This document shows positions 16,960 through 25,454 of a stretch of DNA of 64,000 bases, piece after piece. The DNA is from Pseudomonas sp. TTU2014-080ASC. Lineage in GTDB: Bacteria > Pseudomonadota > Gammaproteobacteria > Pseudomonadales > Pseudomonadaceae. The DNA is taken from the NCBI RefSeq assembly GCF_001446935.1, contig NZ_LKKK01000002.1, positions 744,001 through 808,000 of the forward strand, given 5' to 3'. Below the pieces are notes generated by a model. The model was not told the DNA's origin, made no database searches, and was given only the letters and a program-made list of their open reading frames with translations. The stretch's first letter is position 1. The number at the start of each line of letters is the position of its first letter. The position numbers and the translations under genes are program-made.

Positions 16960-17883
16960 ATGCACCGATTACCTTCGCTCAATGCCATCCGCAGTTTTGT
17001 GGCAGCTGCACGTGCTCAAAGTTTCACCGTGGCGGCGCAGGAGCTGCATGTGACACAAGGCGCAGTCAGCCGGATGGTGCAGGCGCTGGAGCAGGAGTTA
17101 GGTGTCCAGCTGTTCAACCGCAATGGCCGCTTTATCACCCTGACGCAGGCCGGGCAGTCTTACTACGAAGATGTCAGCCAGGCGCTTCAACTGATCGAAG
17201 ATGCGACTCGCAAACTGCATCAGGAACAGGCCAATGTTGCTTTGCAACTGGTGGTCAATTCAGGCTTTGCCATTCGCTGGCTGATGCCGCGCCTGCCGTC
17301 TTTTCAGAAACAATATCCTCACATTGATGTGCACATTCTTGGCGGTGAGGCTGAGGTTGCACAGGCGGCTGATAAAGCCAATCTGATGATTCGCTACGGC
17401 ACCGGTAACTGGCCGGGCGTGGTGTGTGATTTTCTGCCTGTGGGTAACCTGATGGGCGTTGTCTGTTCACCCTCGCTGAAAGCCTCGCGTGAGCTTAATA
17501 ACCCTGCGGATCTGTTGACGGGGCCGCTGCTGACCCATACGCCGAGCAGTGGCTTTTGGGCGGAGTATTTCGAGCATTACGACTTGCCGGCCCCCGACCT
17601 CGGTGTGGCACCGCGTTTCTATCAGTTGATGTTATTAGCAGAGGCGGCCATGGCTGGGCTGGGCTTTGCGCTGGTGCCGCTGTTTCTGTTTCAGAACGAG
17701 CTGGAAAGCGGCCGGCTGGTGCTGGCTGTACCGCATACATTCGACTCGGCCCGAGGTTATTGCACCACCCATGCACCGGGTGCCGACAGTGATTACAAGG
17801 TGCGGGTGTTTAAAGAGTGGCTGATGCAGCAGGCGGAAGACTGCCGCCTGCAAACCGAGGCGGTTTGGCGCAGGTCTGAGTAA
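16960..17883 (+). CDS. LysR-family transcriptional regulator, GcvA-like subgroup
   Basis: A 307-residue LysR-type regulator. The N-terminal helix-turn-helix (residues about 5-65) contains FTVAAQELHVTQGAVSRMVQALE, and the substrate-binding domain occupies the rest. The opening LPSLNAIRSFVAAARAQSF is typical of the GcvA-like subgroup. ATG 16960 follows AGAGG. It lies between the transporter unit and the two-component monooxygenase genes, which are transcribed towards it, so it may regulate the monooxygenase. No direct evidence for its targets is visible. Confidence 0.87.
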   Translation: MHRLPSLNAIRSFVAAARAQSFTVAAQELHVTQGAVSRMVQALEQELGVQLFNRNGRFITLTQAGQSYYEDVSQALQLIEDATRKLHQEQANVALQLVVNSGFAIRWLMPRLPSFQKQYPHIDVHILGGEAEVAQAADKANLMIRYGTGNWPGVVCDFLPVGNLMGVVCSPSLKASRELNNPADLLTGPLLTHTPSSGFWAEYFEHYDLPAPDLGVAPRFYQLMLLAEAAMAGLGFALVPLFLFQNELESGRLVLAVPHTFDSARGYCTTHAPGADSDYKVRVFKEWLMQQAEDCRLQTEAVWRRSE

Positions 17884-17970
17884 CTGAGGATCGCTTTGGT
17901 GGATAAGGCTTGGCCTTATCTCCCTGCCTGATACGCGGCATTCAATTGTAAAAACCCAGGCGGCAGGCAT

Positions 17971-17994
17971 AAAAAAGCCCCCTGAAAAGGGGGC
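17971..17994 (-). terminator. Intrinsic terminator of the monooxygenase operon
   Basis: The stem GCCCCCT / AGGGGGC with a 4-nt loop is preceded on the plus strand by six A, which become a T run in the minus-strand transcript. It starts about 20 bp after the reductase stop codon. Confidence 0.85.
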
Positions 17995-18015
17995 AAGGTG
18001 TGAAGCACTGAGCAC

Positions 18016-18975
18016 TCAATTGGCGAGCAGTTTCTGCAGTACCCGCTTGGCGGCAGCAATATCCGATTCCGGGATGCCGGCAAGTTGCTCGTGGGTAAAT
18101 TCGGTAGCGCGGGCAACCAGTGCCTGACGCTTTTCCAGGCCGCTTGCAGTCAGGGAATATTCCCCGGCGTTGGCCTGAACAAAACCCTGTTTGATCAGCT
18201 CATTCAGCGCATCTTCAATCGCGCCGCGCCCCAGCAGCGTTTCGTGCTCAATGGCATCCTGCGCGGCGGCACCGGCTGAGAGCAGATTGAGCAGGCGCGA
18301 GGTGGCGCGGGTCACACCCAGTTCTTCACGGTGAGCCTGGAACAGGTGCGACAGATGCTGGCTGGTGTTGCTCAGCAGGCTGGTGAACAGCATGTCGTCA
18401 TTGCCACTTTGGGTACTGCTGACGGCTTGCGACTGACTCAGCTGCGGATGGTTCTGGGTGACAGCATATTGGCCTTGGGCGAACAGCAGCGGTTCACCGC
18501 TAAAGCGTGCGTAATGCTCAACCTGACCCAACAGAATCCAGTGATCACCGCCTTCATAGACTTTCACCAGACGGCACTGGAAGTGCGCAATCGCGCCATC
18601 AATCAGCGGCGCATTGCCGGCACCTGCGGTCCAGGGCACCAGATTGAAACGTTCTTCATGGGCGGAGCCAAACAGCTGGGAAACTTCAACCTGATCGGCT
18701 GCCAGCACGCTGACGGCAAAGTGGCTGGCTTCCATAAAGGTGGCGGCGCTGGAGGATTCACAGCGGACCGACCACAACACCAGTGCCGGGTTGAGCGATA
18801 CAGCTGCAAACGAGTTGGCGGCCATCCCGACGCGTTTGTCACCATGCTGTGCAGTGATGACCGAAACGCCCGTTGGATACTGACCGAGTGTGCGGCGGAA
18901 GGCGCGTGAATCCTCAAGCGGATTGCCTTGTTCAAGCAGGCGTGAATCAGCTTCGGGGGCAACAGAATGTGGCAT
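18016..18975 (-). CDS. Flavin reductase with C-terminal MarR-like domain (two-component hydroxylase reductase, C1 type)
   Basis: A 319-residue protein. Residues about 25-175 form a flavin-reductase domain (RRTLGQYPTGVSVITA, GMAANSFAAVSLNPALVLWSV) that supplies reduced flavin to a partner oxygenase. Residues about 190-319 look like a winged-helix MarR-type domain (SRLLNLLSAG, LNELIKQGFVQ). This layout is known from the C1 reductase of Acinetobacter p-hydroxyphenylacetate 3-hydroxylase, where the phenolic substrate binds the extra domain and stimulates NADH oxidation. ATG 18975 follows AAGGAT with 7-nt spacing and gives nearly the C1 length. The oxygenase gene lies immediately upstream in the same direction. 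Confidence 0.87.
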   Translation of the reverse strand: MPHSVAPEADSRLLEQGNPLEDSRAFRRTLGQYPTGVSVITAQHGDKRVGMAANSFAAVSLNPALVLWSVRCESSSAATFMEASHFAVSVLAADQVEVSQLFGSAHEERFNLVPWTAGAGNAPLIDGAIAHFQCRLVKVYEGGDHWILLGQVEHYARFSGEPLLFAQGQYAVTQNHPQLSQSQAVSSTQSGNDDMLFTSLLSNTSQHLSHLFQAHREELGVTRATSRLLNLLSAGAAAQDAIEHETLLGRGAIEDALNELIKQGFVQANAGEYSLTASGLEKRQALVARATEFTHEQLAGIPESDIAAAKRVLQKLLAN

Positions 18976-19048
18976 AACAGAAATCCTTGCCCGGACCTGC
19001 GTCAGGGCTGTTTTTATAGATTGTCTGCGCAAGCGCTGACGCTTCGGC

Positions 19049-19079
19049 GCGGTGGTGCGTTGCGTGGACGCACCACCGC
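19049..19079 (-). repeat. Intercistronic 11-bp hairpin between oxygenase and reductase genes
   Basis: GCGGTGGTGCG and CGCACCACCGC form an exact 11-bp stem with a 9-nt loop just after the oxygenase stop codon. There is no T run. It may set the expression ratio of the two components by stabilising the upstream mRNA or slowing transcription. Confidence 0.6.
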
Positions 19080-19089
19080 AAGGGCTGGC

Positions 19090-20340
19090 TTACTTGTAGT
19101 AGGCCAATGTGCCGAAGTCGCAGAAGGGCGCGGGCTCCATGCCGAACATGGTTTTGATGTACTGCCCGGCAGCTAGCTCGCGGCCAGCAGAACCGTGGTT
19201 ACGGGCGGCCATCAGGTCGCGGAAAACAATTTGCAGGACGTTGTTCGAAGCGGAGGCAGCAGCGCCTGCGATCGGCCACAGTTGAGCGATGGTCTCGAAG
19301 CAGGTGGCGTTGGCATCGGCGGACTCGAAACGGACGCGCATGCGCTCAAGCGGCGTAGCTTCTTCACCGCGGCAAGCGGTTTCGAACAGCTGTTTCCAGT
19401 TGTTCAGGTGACGCTCACGCACACCATTAACCTTGGTCAGCGCGTCCGCCAGTTTCAGGTGCAGGAACGGGTTCTGAGCGATCGGAGCACCGGTGCCCTG
19501 ACGGGTCAGACGTACACGGGACTGCTCGATAAAGGTATCGATGCCGCAGGTTGCTGTACCAATCACTGTGTTAGTGGCAGTGGAGTTGAAAATTCCCAGG
19601 AACGACATCCAGTACAGAGGGCGGTTATTCACTTCCCAGCCTGGGTTAGCGTCGTTGTAAGTGTCGACCAGTTCGTGGATGCGGTAGTCCGGAACGAACA
19701 CGTCTTTAACTGTCAGGGCCTTACTGCCAGTCCCTTTGAGGCCGGAAACGTCCCAGCTGTTGTGGTCGATGGTCAGGTCACTGACCGGTACTACGAAGTT
19801 GCGCGCGCCGCCGCCGAGGATGACCCACTGCGCGTGATCAACACCGCTGGAGAAGGTCCATACGCCGTTAAGCAGGTAGCCGCCTTCAACTTTTTCTGGC
19901 TTGCCGATTGGGGCGTAGGAGCTGGAGGCTCGGGTGTCCGGGCCAGTTGCCCAGAACTCGTCCTGCATGCGCTTGCTCATCAGGGCGATTTCGAATGCGT
20001 GGCAGTTCAGCTGGCCGGCAATCCAAGCTGCGGAGCTGTCTGCTGCACCGATTTTCATGATGCCTTCAAAGAACGACGCCGGATCAATTTCCAGGCCGCC
20101 GTATTGCAGCGGAGTGAAGGTGCGGAATACGCCTGCATCGACCATGGCCTGAACGGTTTTGTCCGGCACTCGGCCATTGGCTTCAGACTCGAAGCGGCCC
20201 TCGGCGATGACGGGGACTACTGCTTCGACAGCTTCAACAAAAGCGCGACCGGCAGTCAGCGCGCGCTCGCGGTATTCCTTCCAGCAGGCTTGGCGTGGAT
20301 TGTCGTTGGTAGCAGTCGGTTGCAGGGACGCAGTTGGCAT
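19090..20340 (-). CDS. Flavin-dependent aromatic monooxygenase, oxygenase component (C2/HsaA type)
   Basis: A 416-residue protein of the acyl-CoA dehydrogenase fold (group D flavin monooxygenase). It uses reduced flavin and O2 to add a hydroxyl ortho to an existing phenol hydroxyl. Visible family segments are the N-terminal helical domain (FRTFTPLQYGGLEIDPASFFE), the middle beta domain (GGYLLNGVWTFSSGVDHAQWVILGG) and the C-terminal four-helix bundle ending AARNHGSAGRELAAG. The length is close to that of the Acinetobacter C2 oxygenase. ATG 20340 follows GAGG. The substrate could be a hydroxyphenylacetate, a hydroxyphenylpropionate or another phenol. A product feeding MhpB would need vicinal 2,3-hydroxyls. 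Confidence 0.85.
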   Translation of the reverse strand: MPTASLQPTATNDNPRQACWKEYRERALTAGRAFVEAVEAVVPVIAEGRFESEANGRVPDKTVQAMVDAGVFRTFTPLQYGGLEIDPASFFEGIMKIGAADSSAAWIAGQLNCHAFEIALMSKRMQDEFWATGPDTRASSSYAPIGKPEKVEGGYLLNGVWTFSSGVDHAQWVILGGGARNFVVPVSDLTIDHNSWDVSGLKGTGSKALTVKDVFVPDYRIHELVDTYNDANPGWEVNNRPLYWMSFLGIFNSTATNTVIGTATCGIDTFIEQSRVRLTRQGTGAPIAQNPFLHLKLADALTKVNGVRERHLNNWKQLFETACRGEEATPLERMRVRFESADANATCFETIAQLWPIAGAAASASNNVLQIVFRDLMAARNHGSAGRELAAGQYIKTMFGMEPAPFCDFGTLAYYK

Positions 20341-20423
20341 GATTCAGCACCTCACATTGTTGTTGTGGGGGCAGAATTTATGGGCCGCTGAGCAGTCACT
20401 CAAACCATATTTATGGCGTGTTT

Positions 20424-20438
20424 ATGAGAAAAACTCAT
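20424..20438 (-). promoter_or_regulatory. Palindrome upstream of the monooxygenase operon, possible LysR box
   Basis: ATGAG and CTCAT flank five A (15 bp in all), about 85 bp before the oxygenase start codon. A CATAAA hexamer (20415-20410, minus strand) follows as a possible -10. The ATGAG-N5-CTCAT shape fits a LysR-type box, and a LysR gene lies at the other end of this operon. No second copy was seen. Confidence 0.3.
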
Positions 20439-20601
20439 TCATTGGGTATGGCCTGTAAGTGCCGGTACAGAGAGGCAGGTGCGTTCTTGAAGAATTAATG
20501 GATGAGTTGAAAGAGGGGGGCACAAGGCCAAGTTGCCCACTGCCTGTGACGGGCAGTGAGACGGCGGACTCGCCAGCTATACGCCGAGTCCGCCATTGAT
20601 C

Positions 20602-21033
20602 TTAGTGATGACGCTTGTGCTTCTTTTTGCCGTGCTTGTGGCCACGGTTGTAGTGATGATGGTCATCACGGCTGTTGTCTTTGGCGATCTCATTGGCCAG
20701 CGCGCCACCAGCTGCACCGCCAAGGCCTGCACCAATGGTTGAGCCAGTGCTGCCACCGACCTTGCCGCCGACAACAGAACCACCCGCGGCGCCCAGGCCA
20801 CCGCCCAGAGCAGCTTCAGTTTTGTTGCCATCGCGGGCAGTGATCACACCGCCTGCAGCACCGCCTAAGCCAGCACCAATGGCCGCACCGGTGCTGCCGC
20901 CTACTTGCTGGCCGATCACATTACCCAGCACTCCACCCACACCGCTGCCTAGGGCTACTTTGCCAGTGTCGCCGGCGAAGGCCATCGGGGCGGCCAGGGC
21001 GCTGAACAACATTGCAGAAATTAACGTACGCAT
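20602..21033 (-). CDS. Glycine-zipper envelope protein with His/Lys-rich tail
   Basis: A 143-residue protein with a clear signal peptide of about 20 residues ending AFA-GD. The body is almost entirely glycine-zipper repeat: the unit VGGSTG..IGAGLGGAAGG occurs twice in tandem (near residues 43-61 and 92-110). The last 20 residues are packed with His, Lys and Arg. Glycine-zipper proteins of this kind sit in or near the outer membrane; some oligomerise. The tail might bind metal, nucleic acid or lipopolysaccharide phosphate. ATG 21033 follows AAGGA. No partner gene is evident. Confidence 0.78.
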   Translation of the reverse strand: MRTLISAMLFSALAAPMAFAGDTGKVALGSGVGGVLGNVIGQQVGGSTGAAIGAGLGGAAGGVITARDGNKTEAALGGGLGAAGGSVVGGKVGGSTGSTIGAGLGGAAGGALANEIAKDNSRDDHHHYNRGHKHGKKKHKRHH

Positions 21034-21188
21034 ACGGCAATCCTTCTCAGATAAATGAGCACGCGGTGCTTTGGAGCTACCGCTCCGGGCTGCTTCAAGT
21101 GCGGCCCAGTTAAAGCCTTAGAGCACGTATCTTCGGAAAATTCCGTACCGCCGGTGAAATTTTTTAGGCCTTTGGTGTGAGGCCCGAT

Positions 21189-23510
21189 CTAGACGATTCG
21201 GGCCGTTGCAGCAGCGTGCGACAGGCGGATTGCCACGAACTTGGAGGTTGGGGTAAAGCTGCCGGTGCCGTAGCTTTCAAGCGGTACCAGCGGGTTGGCC
21301 TCCGGGTAATAGGCGGCAGCCTGGCCTCCGGGAATATCGAAGGCGAGCAAGGTAAAGCCGGTTACTTTGCGCTCAATGCCGTCATTCCAGATGGCTTCAA
21401 CATCCACTTTCTGTCCGGGTTTGTAGCCCAGACGGAGAATGTCGGCCTCGTTGGCGAACAGTACGTCGCGTTGCCCGGAAACGCCACGGTAACGGTCGTT
21501 CAGGCCATACACGGTGGTGTTGTACTGGTCGTGGGAACGCAGGGTTTGCAGGATCAGATCAGGCTTTTGGCCGGTCTGACGAACCTGCTCAGGCAGCAGG
21601 TCATTCGGCAGCTGGTTAGGTTTGAAGTTGGCCTTGCCTGTAGCCGTCTTCCAGTTGCGCGCACCCGCTGAGTTACCGAGGTAGAACCCGCCAGGGTGTT
21701 TCACCCGCTCGTTGAAGTCGGTAAAGCCGGGAATGGTGTCGGCAATCAGTTCGCGGATACGGCTGTAATCGGCAATCAGCTCATCCCAGTTAACCGGGTG
21801 ATTGCCCAGTGTGGCTTTAGCGATGCCGGCAATGATCGCAGGCTCCGAGCGCATCTGCTTTGACAGCGGCTGAAGCTGGCCGTAGGACGCGTGAATCATG
21901 CTGAATGAGTCTTCCACGGTTACGGCCTGCGGGCCGCTGGCCTGCATATCAATATCGGTACGTCCAAGACACGGCAGGATCAACGCATCGGTGCCCGGTG
22001 TCAGGTGGCTGCGGTTGAGCTTGGTGCTGATCTGCACGGTCAGTGCGCAGTTGCTAAGGGCTTTGTGGCTGCGCGGGCTGTCTGGTGTGGCTTGGGCAAA
22101 GTTGCCGCCCAGGCCGATAAACACTTTGGCCTGACCGTCGAGCATGGCGTTGATGGCTTCCACCACGTTGTGGCCATGCCGGCGCGGCACCTGAAACTTG
22201 AAGCGTTGTTCCAGCGCCTCAAGGAACGCCAGCGGTGGCCGTTCGTTGATGCCCATGGTGCGATCACCCTGCACGTTGCTGTGCCCACGTACCGGGCACA
22301 GGCCCGCGCCGGGCCGACCGACGTTGCCGCGCAACAGCTGTAGGTTAACGATCTCCTGAATGGTCGCCACGGAGTGATGGTGCTGGGTAATACCCATGGC
22401 CCAGCAGATGATCACGCGCTCGGCGCGGCGATAAAGCAGGGCTGCGTGTTTAAGCTCATCCAGGGTCAGGCCGGATTGTTCCACCAGCGAGTCCCACGAG
22501 GTGTCATCCAGCAGGGCCAGATAGTCATCCACGCCGTCGGTGTGCCCGGCAATAAAGTCCAGATCGAACACCGGCGCTTCGCCGTTGGCCAACGCTTCGC
22601 GGTGCCACTGCAATAGGTACTTGGCGATGCCGCGAATCGCCGCCATATCACCGCCCAACGCAGGGCGGAAGAAGGCGGTGTTGAGTGGCTCGGAGCCGTT
22701 GGTGAGCATTTCCAGCGCATTTTGTGGGTGTTGGAAACGCTCAAGTCCTCGCTCCTTGAGCGGGTTGAAACAGACCACCTGAGCACCGCGCTGAACCGCT
22801 TCACGCAGCGGTTCCAGCATGCGCGGATGGTTGGTGCCGGGGTTCTGTCCGAGCACGAAAATCGCGTCGCTGTGCTCGAAATCATCAAACGTCACGGTGC
22901 CCTTACCGACGCCAACGCTTTGGCCTAGCGCCACACCGCTGGCCTCGTGGCACATGTTCGAGCAATCCGGAAAGTTGTTCGTGCCAAAGGCGCGGACAAA
23001 CAGCTGATACAGATAGGCGGCTTCATTGCTGGCCCGGCCAGAGGTGTAAAACTCAGCTTGATTGGGGCTTTCCAGCGCGTTCAGGTGTTGGGCGATCAGG
23101 GCAAAGGCATCGTCCCAGCTGATGGGACGATAGCGGTCTGTGGCGCGGTCATAGCGCATCGGCTCGGTCAGGCGGCCCTGATACTCAAGCCAGTAGTCGG
23201 ACTGCTCGCGCAGTTGGCTGACGCTGTAGCGGGCGAAGAAGGCATCGTCTACGCGGCGTTTGGTGGCTTCCCAGTTGACCGCTTTGGCACCGTTTTCACA
23301 GAACTTGATATGGCCGTCTTCCGGCGAGTCACCCCAGGCGCAACCGGGGCAGTCGAAGCCGCCGTGCTGGTTGGTTTTGAGCAGGGCGCGCAGGTTTTTG
23401 AACGGCTGCTTACTGTCCAGCCAGAACTGCGTGACGCTGCGCAGTGCTCCCCAGCCGGCTGCCGGGCCAGAGTAAGGTTGATAGCGGGGCTTGTTGGTTT
23501 GCAGGCTCAT
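21189..23510 (-). CDS. FdhF/YdeP-family molybdopterin oxidoreductase
   Basis: A 773-residue molybdopterin oxidoreductase of the YdeP branch of the formate-dehydrogenase alpha family. The N-terminus has a cysteine cluster (CPGCAWG with a further Cys near HIKFCENG) where relatives hold an iron-sulfur centre. The long middle carries molybdopterin-binding segments (DAIFVLGQNPGTNHPRM, CWAMGITQHHHSV, LRGNVGRPGAGLCPVRGHSNVQGDRTMG). The C-terminal domain ends with the cofactor-capping LRSHDQYNTTVYG. There is no signal peptide, so it is probably cytoplasmic. The physiological substrate of YdeP-type enzymes is not established. The gene overlaps fdhD by 4 bp, so translation of the enzyme is coupled to its sulfurtransferase. 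No electron-transfer subunit is encoded nearby. Confidence 0.88.
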   Translation of the reverse strand: MSLQTNKPRYQPYSGPAAGWGALRSVTQFWLDSKQPFKNLRALLKTNQHGGFDCPGCAWGDSPEDGHIKFCENGAKAVNWEATKRRVDDAFFARYSVSQLREQSDYWLEYQGRLTEPMRYDRATDRYRPISWDDAFALIAQHLNALESPNQAEFYTSGRASNEAAYLYQLFVRAFGTNNFPDCSNMCHEASGVALGQSVGVGKGTVTFDDFEHSDAIFVLGQNPGTNHPRMLEPLREAVQRGAQVVCFNPLKERGLERFQHPQNALEMLTNGSEPLNTAFFRPALGGDMAAIRGIAKYLLQWHREALANGEAPVFDLDFIAGHTDGVDDYLALLDDTSWDSLVEQSGLTLDELKHAALLYRRAERVIICWAMGITQHHHSVATIQEIVNLQLLRGNVGRPGAGLCPVRGHSNVQGDRTMGINERPPLAFLEALEQRFKFQVPRRHGHNVVEAINAMLDGQAKVFIGLGGNFAQATPDSPRSHKALSNCALTVQISTKLNRSHLTPGTDALILPCLGRTDIDMQASGPQAVTVEDSFSMIHASYGQLQPLSKQMRSEPAIIAGIAKATLGNHPVNWDELIADYSRIRELIADTIPGFTDFNERVKHPGGFYLGNSAGARNWKTATGKANFKPNQLPNDLLPEQVRQTGQKPDLILQTLRSHDQYNTTVYGLNDRYRGVSGQRDVLFANEADILRLGYKPGQKVDVEAIWNDGIERKVTGFTLLAFDIPGGQAAAYYPEANPLVPLESYGTGSFTPTSKFVAIRLSHAAATARIV

Positions 23511-24340
23511 GGGCGCATGACTCCCTGTGCAACTGGGCTGTAGACCCGGGGCGCACTGTGTTTAGGCAAATGAATAAGGTTGAGATTATGTTGCCGCGCC
23601 CATTGCACGCTGAGGCTGGTAGGGGCGGAGAGGCTGACCAGGGTGCCGATATTGGCCCGCAGCGCCTTGTGGATAAGTTCCAGGCTGCAGCGGCTGGTAA
23701 CCACTGCGAACCCTGAATCTGTTGTTGTGCCGGTGCGTTGCAGGGCACCGATCAGTTTGTCCAGGGCGTTGTGGCGGCCAATGTCTTCTCGGCACAGGCG
23801 GATATCGCCCTGTTCATCAACAAACAATGCGGCATGTACGGCACCGCTGTATTGGGCCAGGGTTTGCGCGTCTTCAATGCGCTCACGCAAACCGCTCAGG
23901 TGGGCGGCAGGCGGTAAGTTGGACGGTCTTAGCGGCGTGATCTGCGGCAGCGCCTGCTCTAGCGCCTCCACTCCGCACAGGCCGCAGCCGGTATTGCCAG
24001 CCAGGGTTCGGCGCTGTTCTTTGAGGGCCCAAAACGCCCGACTGCTGACCTCAACTTCAGCCGCATAAGCATGTTCAGTGGCTGTCAGGGTGACATCATA
24101 GATGTCGTCGATTGAGGCGGTCAGGCCGCTGCTGAGGCTGAATCCATAGACAAAGTCTTCCAGATCCGATGGTGTGACCATCATCACGCTATGGCTGAGG
24201 CCGTTGTAGCTAATGGCCAGCGCACACTCTTCTGCAAGTGCAGTGGTTTCGGCTTGCTCAGGGTTTTCCAGAGCAGCGTAACTGTAGCTTGGCGCGGGCA
24301 GTTTAGCGGGTACGTGCGTAGCGCTTGCGTGGCGTGGCAT
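23507..24340 (-). CDS. fdhD: Formate dehydrogenase accessory sulfurtransferase FdhD
   Basis: A 277-residue FdhD-family protein. FdhD passes sulfur from a cysteine desulfurase to the bis-MGD cofactor of formate-dehydrogenase-type enzymes. The sulfur-carrying motif CGLCG is present with Cys119 and Cys122. The conserved DIGRHNALDKLIG and TSRCSLELIHKA segments follow. The first 20 residues are a variable, low-complexity lead. It is the first gene of a two-gene unit: its ATGA junction overlaps the YdeP-type enzyme by 4 bp, which makes that enzyme the likely client. Confidence 0.92.
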   Translation of the reverse strand: MPRHASATHVPAKLPAPSYSYAALENPEQAETTALAEECALAISYNGLSHSVMMVTPSDLEDFVYGFSLSSGLTASIDDIYDVTLTATEHAYAAEVEVSSRAFWALKEQRRTLAGNTGCGLCGVEALEQALPQITPLRPSNLPPAAHLSGLRERIEDAQTLAQYSGAVHAALFVDEQGDIRLCREDIGRHNALDKLIGALQRTGTTTDSGFAVVTSRCSLELIHKALRANIGTLVSLSAPTSLSVQWARQHNLNLIHLPKHSAPRVYSPVAQGVMRP

Positions 24341-24471
24341 AAGGTGGTCACTTCGCAGCTTGCAGGTGATGCTGCAAGCCTAGAGTGCCGCTTAGGGTGC
24401 GTCTAATTGTCGCTTCTGATTTTGTGATCGAGGGTATCTATTAAGGTGCTGTATCAGTCGCTACTTGGCGA

Positions 24472-25356
24472 TTATGCCTTGGCGAAATTGCGGCCTTCTT
24501 CGAAACAGGCCGCTGCCAGGGCTGAGCGGGGATCGCTTTTGCGGATGATCAGGCCGAGCGGCGAAAGGGTGTGGGCGTCTTCGATAGGTATGAGTGCCTG
24601 ATGCCGGGTGATCTCATGTAGGCCGCTGTTCATGGGCATTATGGCGCAGCACAGACCGGCGTTTACGGCTTGCAGAAGCTGGTGCACGGCGTCTGTTTCC
24701 AGCTTAGGCGAAGGGCTCAGCCCGCGTGAGCGGAAGTTGTGATCAATGGACTGACGAAAATGCATGCCGCTGGTCAGGAGCCCCAGCGGCAGCTCGGTCA
24801 GTCGGTCCCAGGTCATGGACTGCTGTTCAAACTGGAAGTGGCGCTGGTCATACAGCAGGCCCATACGTGTGTCGGCCAGTTCGATGCTGTCGAAATGCTC
24901 GCGATCAAGCCGATCCAGATAAGAGATACCCAGATCTAACTGATTGCTTTGCAGTCCTTCGAGGATTCGCTCACTGCTTAGAGAGAACAGGCGGAAGTTC
25001 AGGCCGCTGTGCTCATGGGCAAAAGCCTGAACCAGTGTCATCGGGTCGATTCCGGCCAGCGGCACCACGCCCAGACGCAAGGTGCCGATCAGTTGGCCGC
25101 GACAGGCTGCAGCCTCCGCATGCAGGCCGTCATGGGCGGCCATCACGCTGCGCGCCCAGGCCAGAATGCGCTCGCCTTCGGGGCTAAATCCTTCAAAGCG
25201 CTGGCCGCGGCGTACCAGTTCAAAGCCCAGCTCTTCTTCCAGTTGGCGCAGCCGCATGGACAGCGTCGGTTGGGTAATGTGGCAACGGGCGGCGGCCTGG
25301 CCAAAATGCCGGGTTTCATCCAGCGCGATGAGAAACTTCAGTTGCTTGATATCCAT
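24472..25356 (-). CDS. LysR-family transcriptional regulator
   Basis: A 294-residue LysR-type protein that begins MDIKQLKFLIALDETRHFGQAAARCHITQPTLS, a canonical helix-turn-helix, followed by a substrate-binding domain. The frame extends 23 codons further upstream, but ATG 25356 starts the family alignment. It lies just upstream of fdhD-ydeP in the same direction, separated by 131 bp, and may control those genes. Its sequence does not reveal a ligand. Confidence 0.87.
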   Translation of the reverse strand: MDIKQLKFLIALDETRHFGQAAARCHITQPTLSMRLRQLEEELGFELVRRGQRFEGFSPEGERILAWARSVMAAHDGLHAEAAACRGQLIGTLRLGVVPLAGIDPMTLVQAFAHEHSGLNFRLFSLSSERILEGLQSNQLDLGISYLDRLDREHFDSIELADTRMGLLYDQRHFQFEQQSMTWDRLTELPLGLLTSGMHFRQSIDHNFRSRGLSPSPKLETDAVHQLLQAVNAGLCCAIMPMNSGLHEITRHQALIPIEDAHTLSPLGLIIRKSDPRSALAAACFEEGRNFAKA

Positions 25357-25415
25357 CCCGACACCTTGCCAAGTACGCAAAGGAGGGGATTCTAGCAGTG
25401 CTTCGGCTGAGCAGG

Positions 25416-25450
25416 CAGACACCACCGCCCGTTGCAGGCGGTGGTGTCTG
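25416..25450 (-). terminator. Strong hairpin after the cytochrome c gene
   Basis: A 14-bp perfect stem, CAGACACCACCGCC and its complement, with a 7-nt loop sits 4 bp after the cytochrome stop codon. There is no T run in either direction, so it may act as a factor-dependent stop or a 3' stabiliser. Confidence 0.55.
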
Positions 25451-25454
25451 TAGG

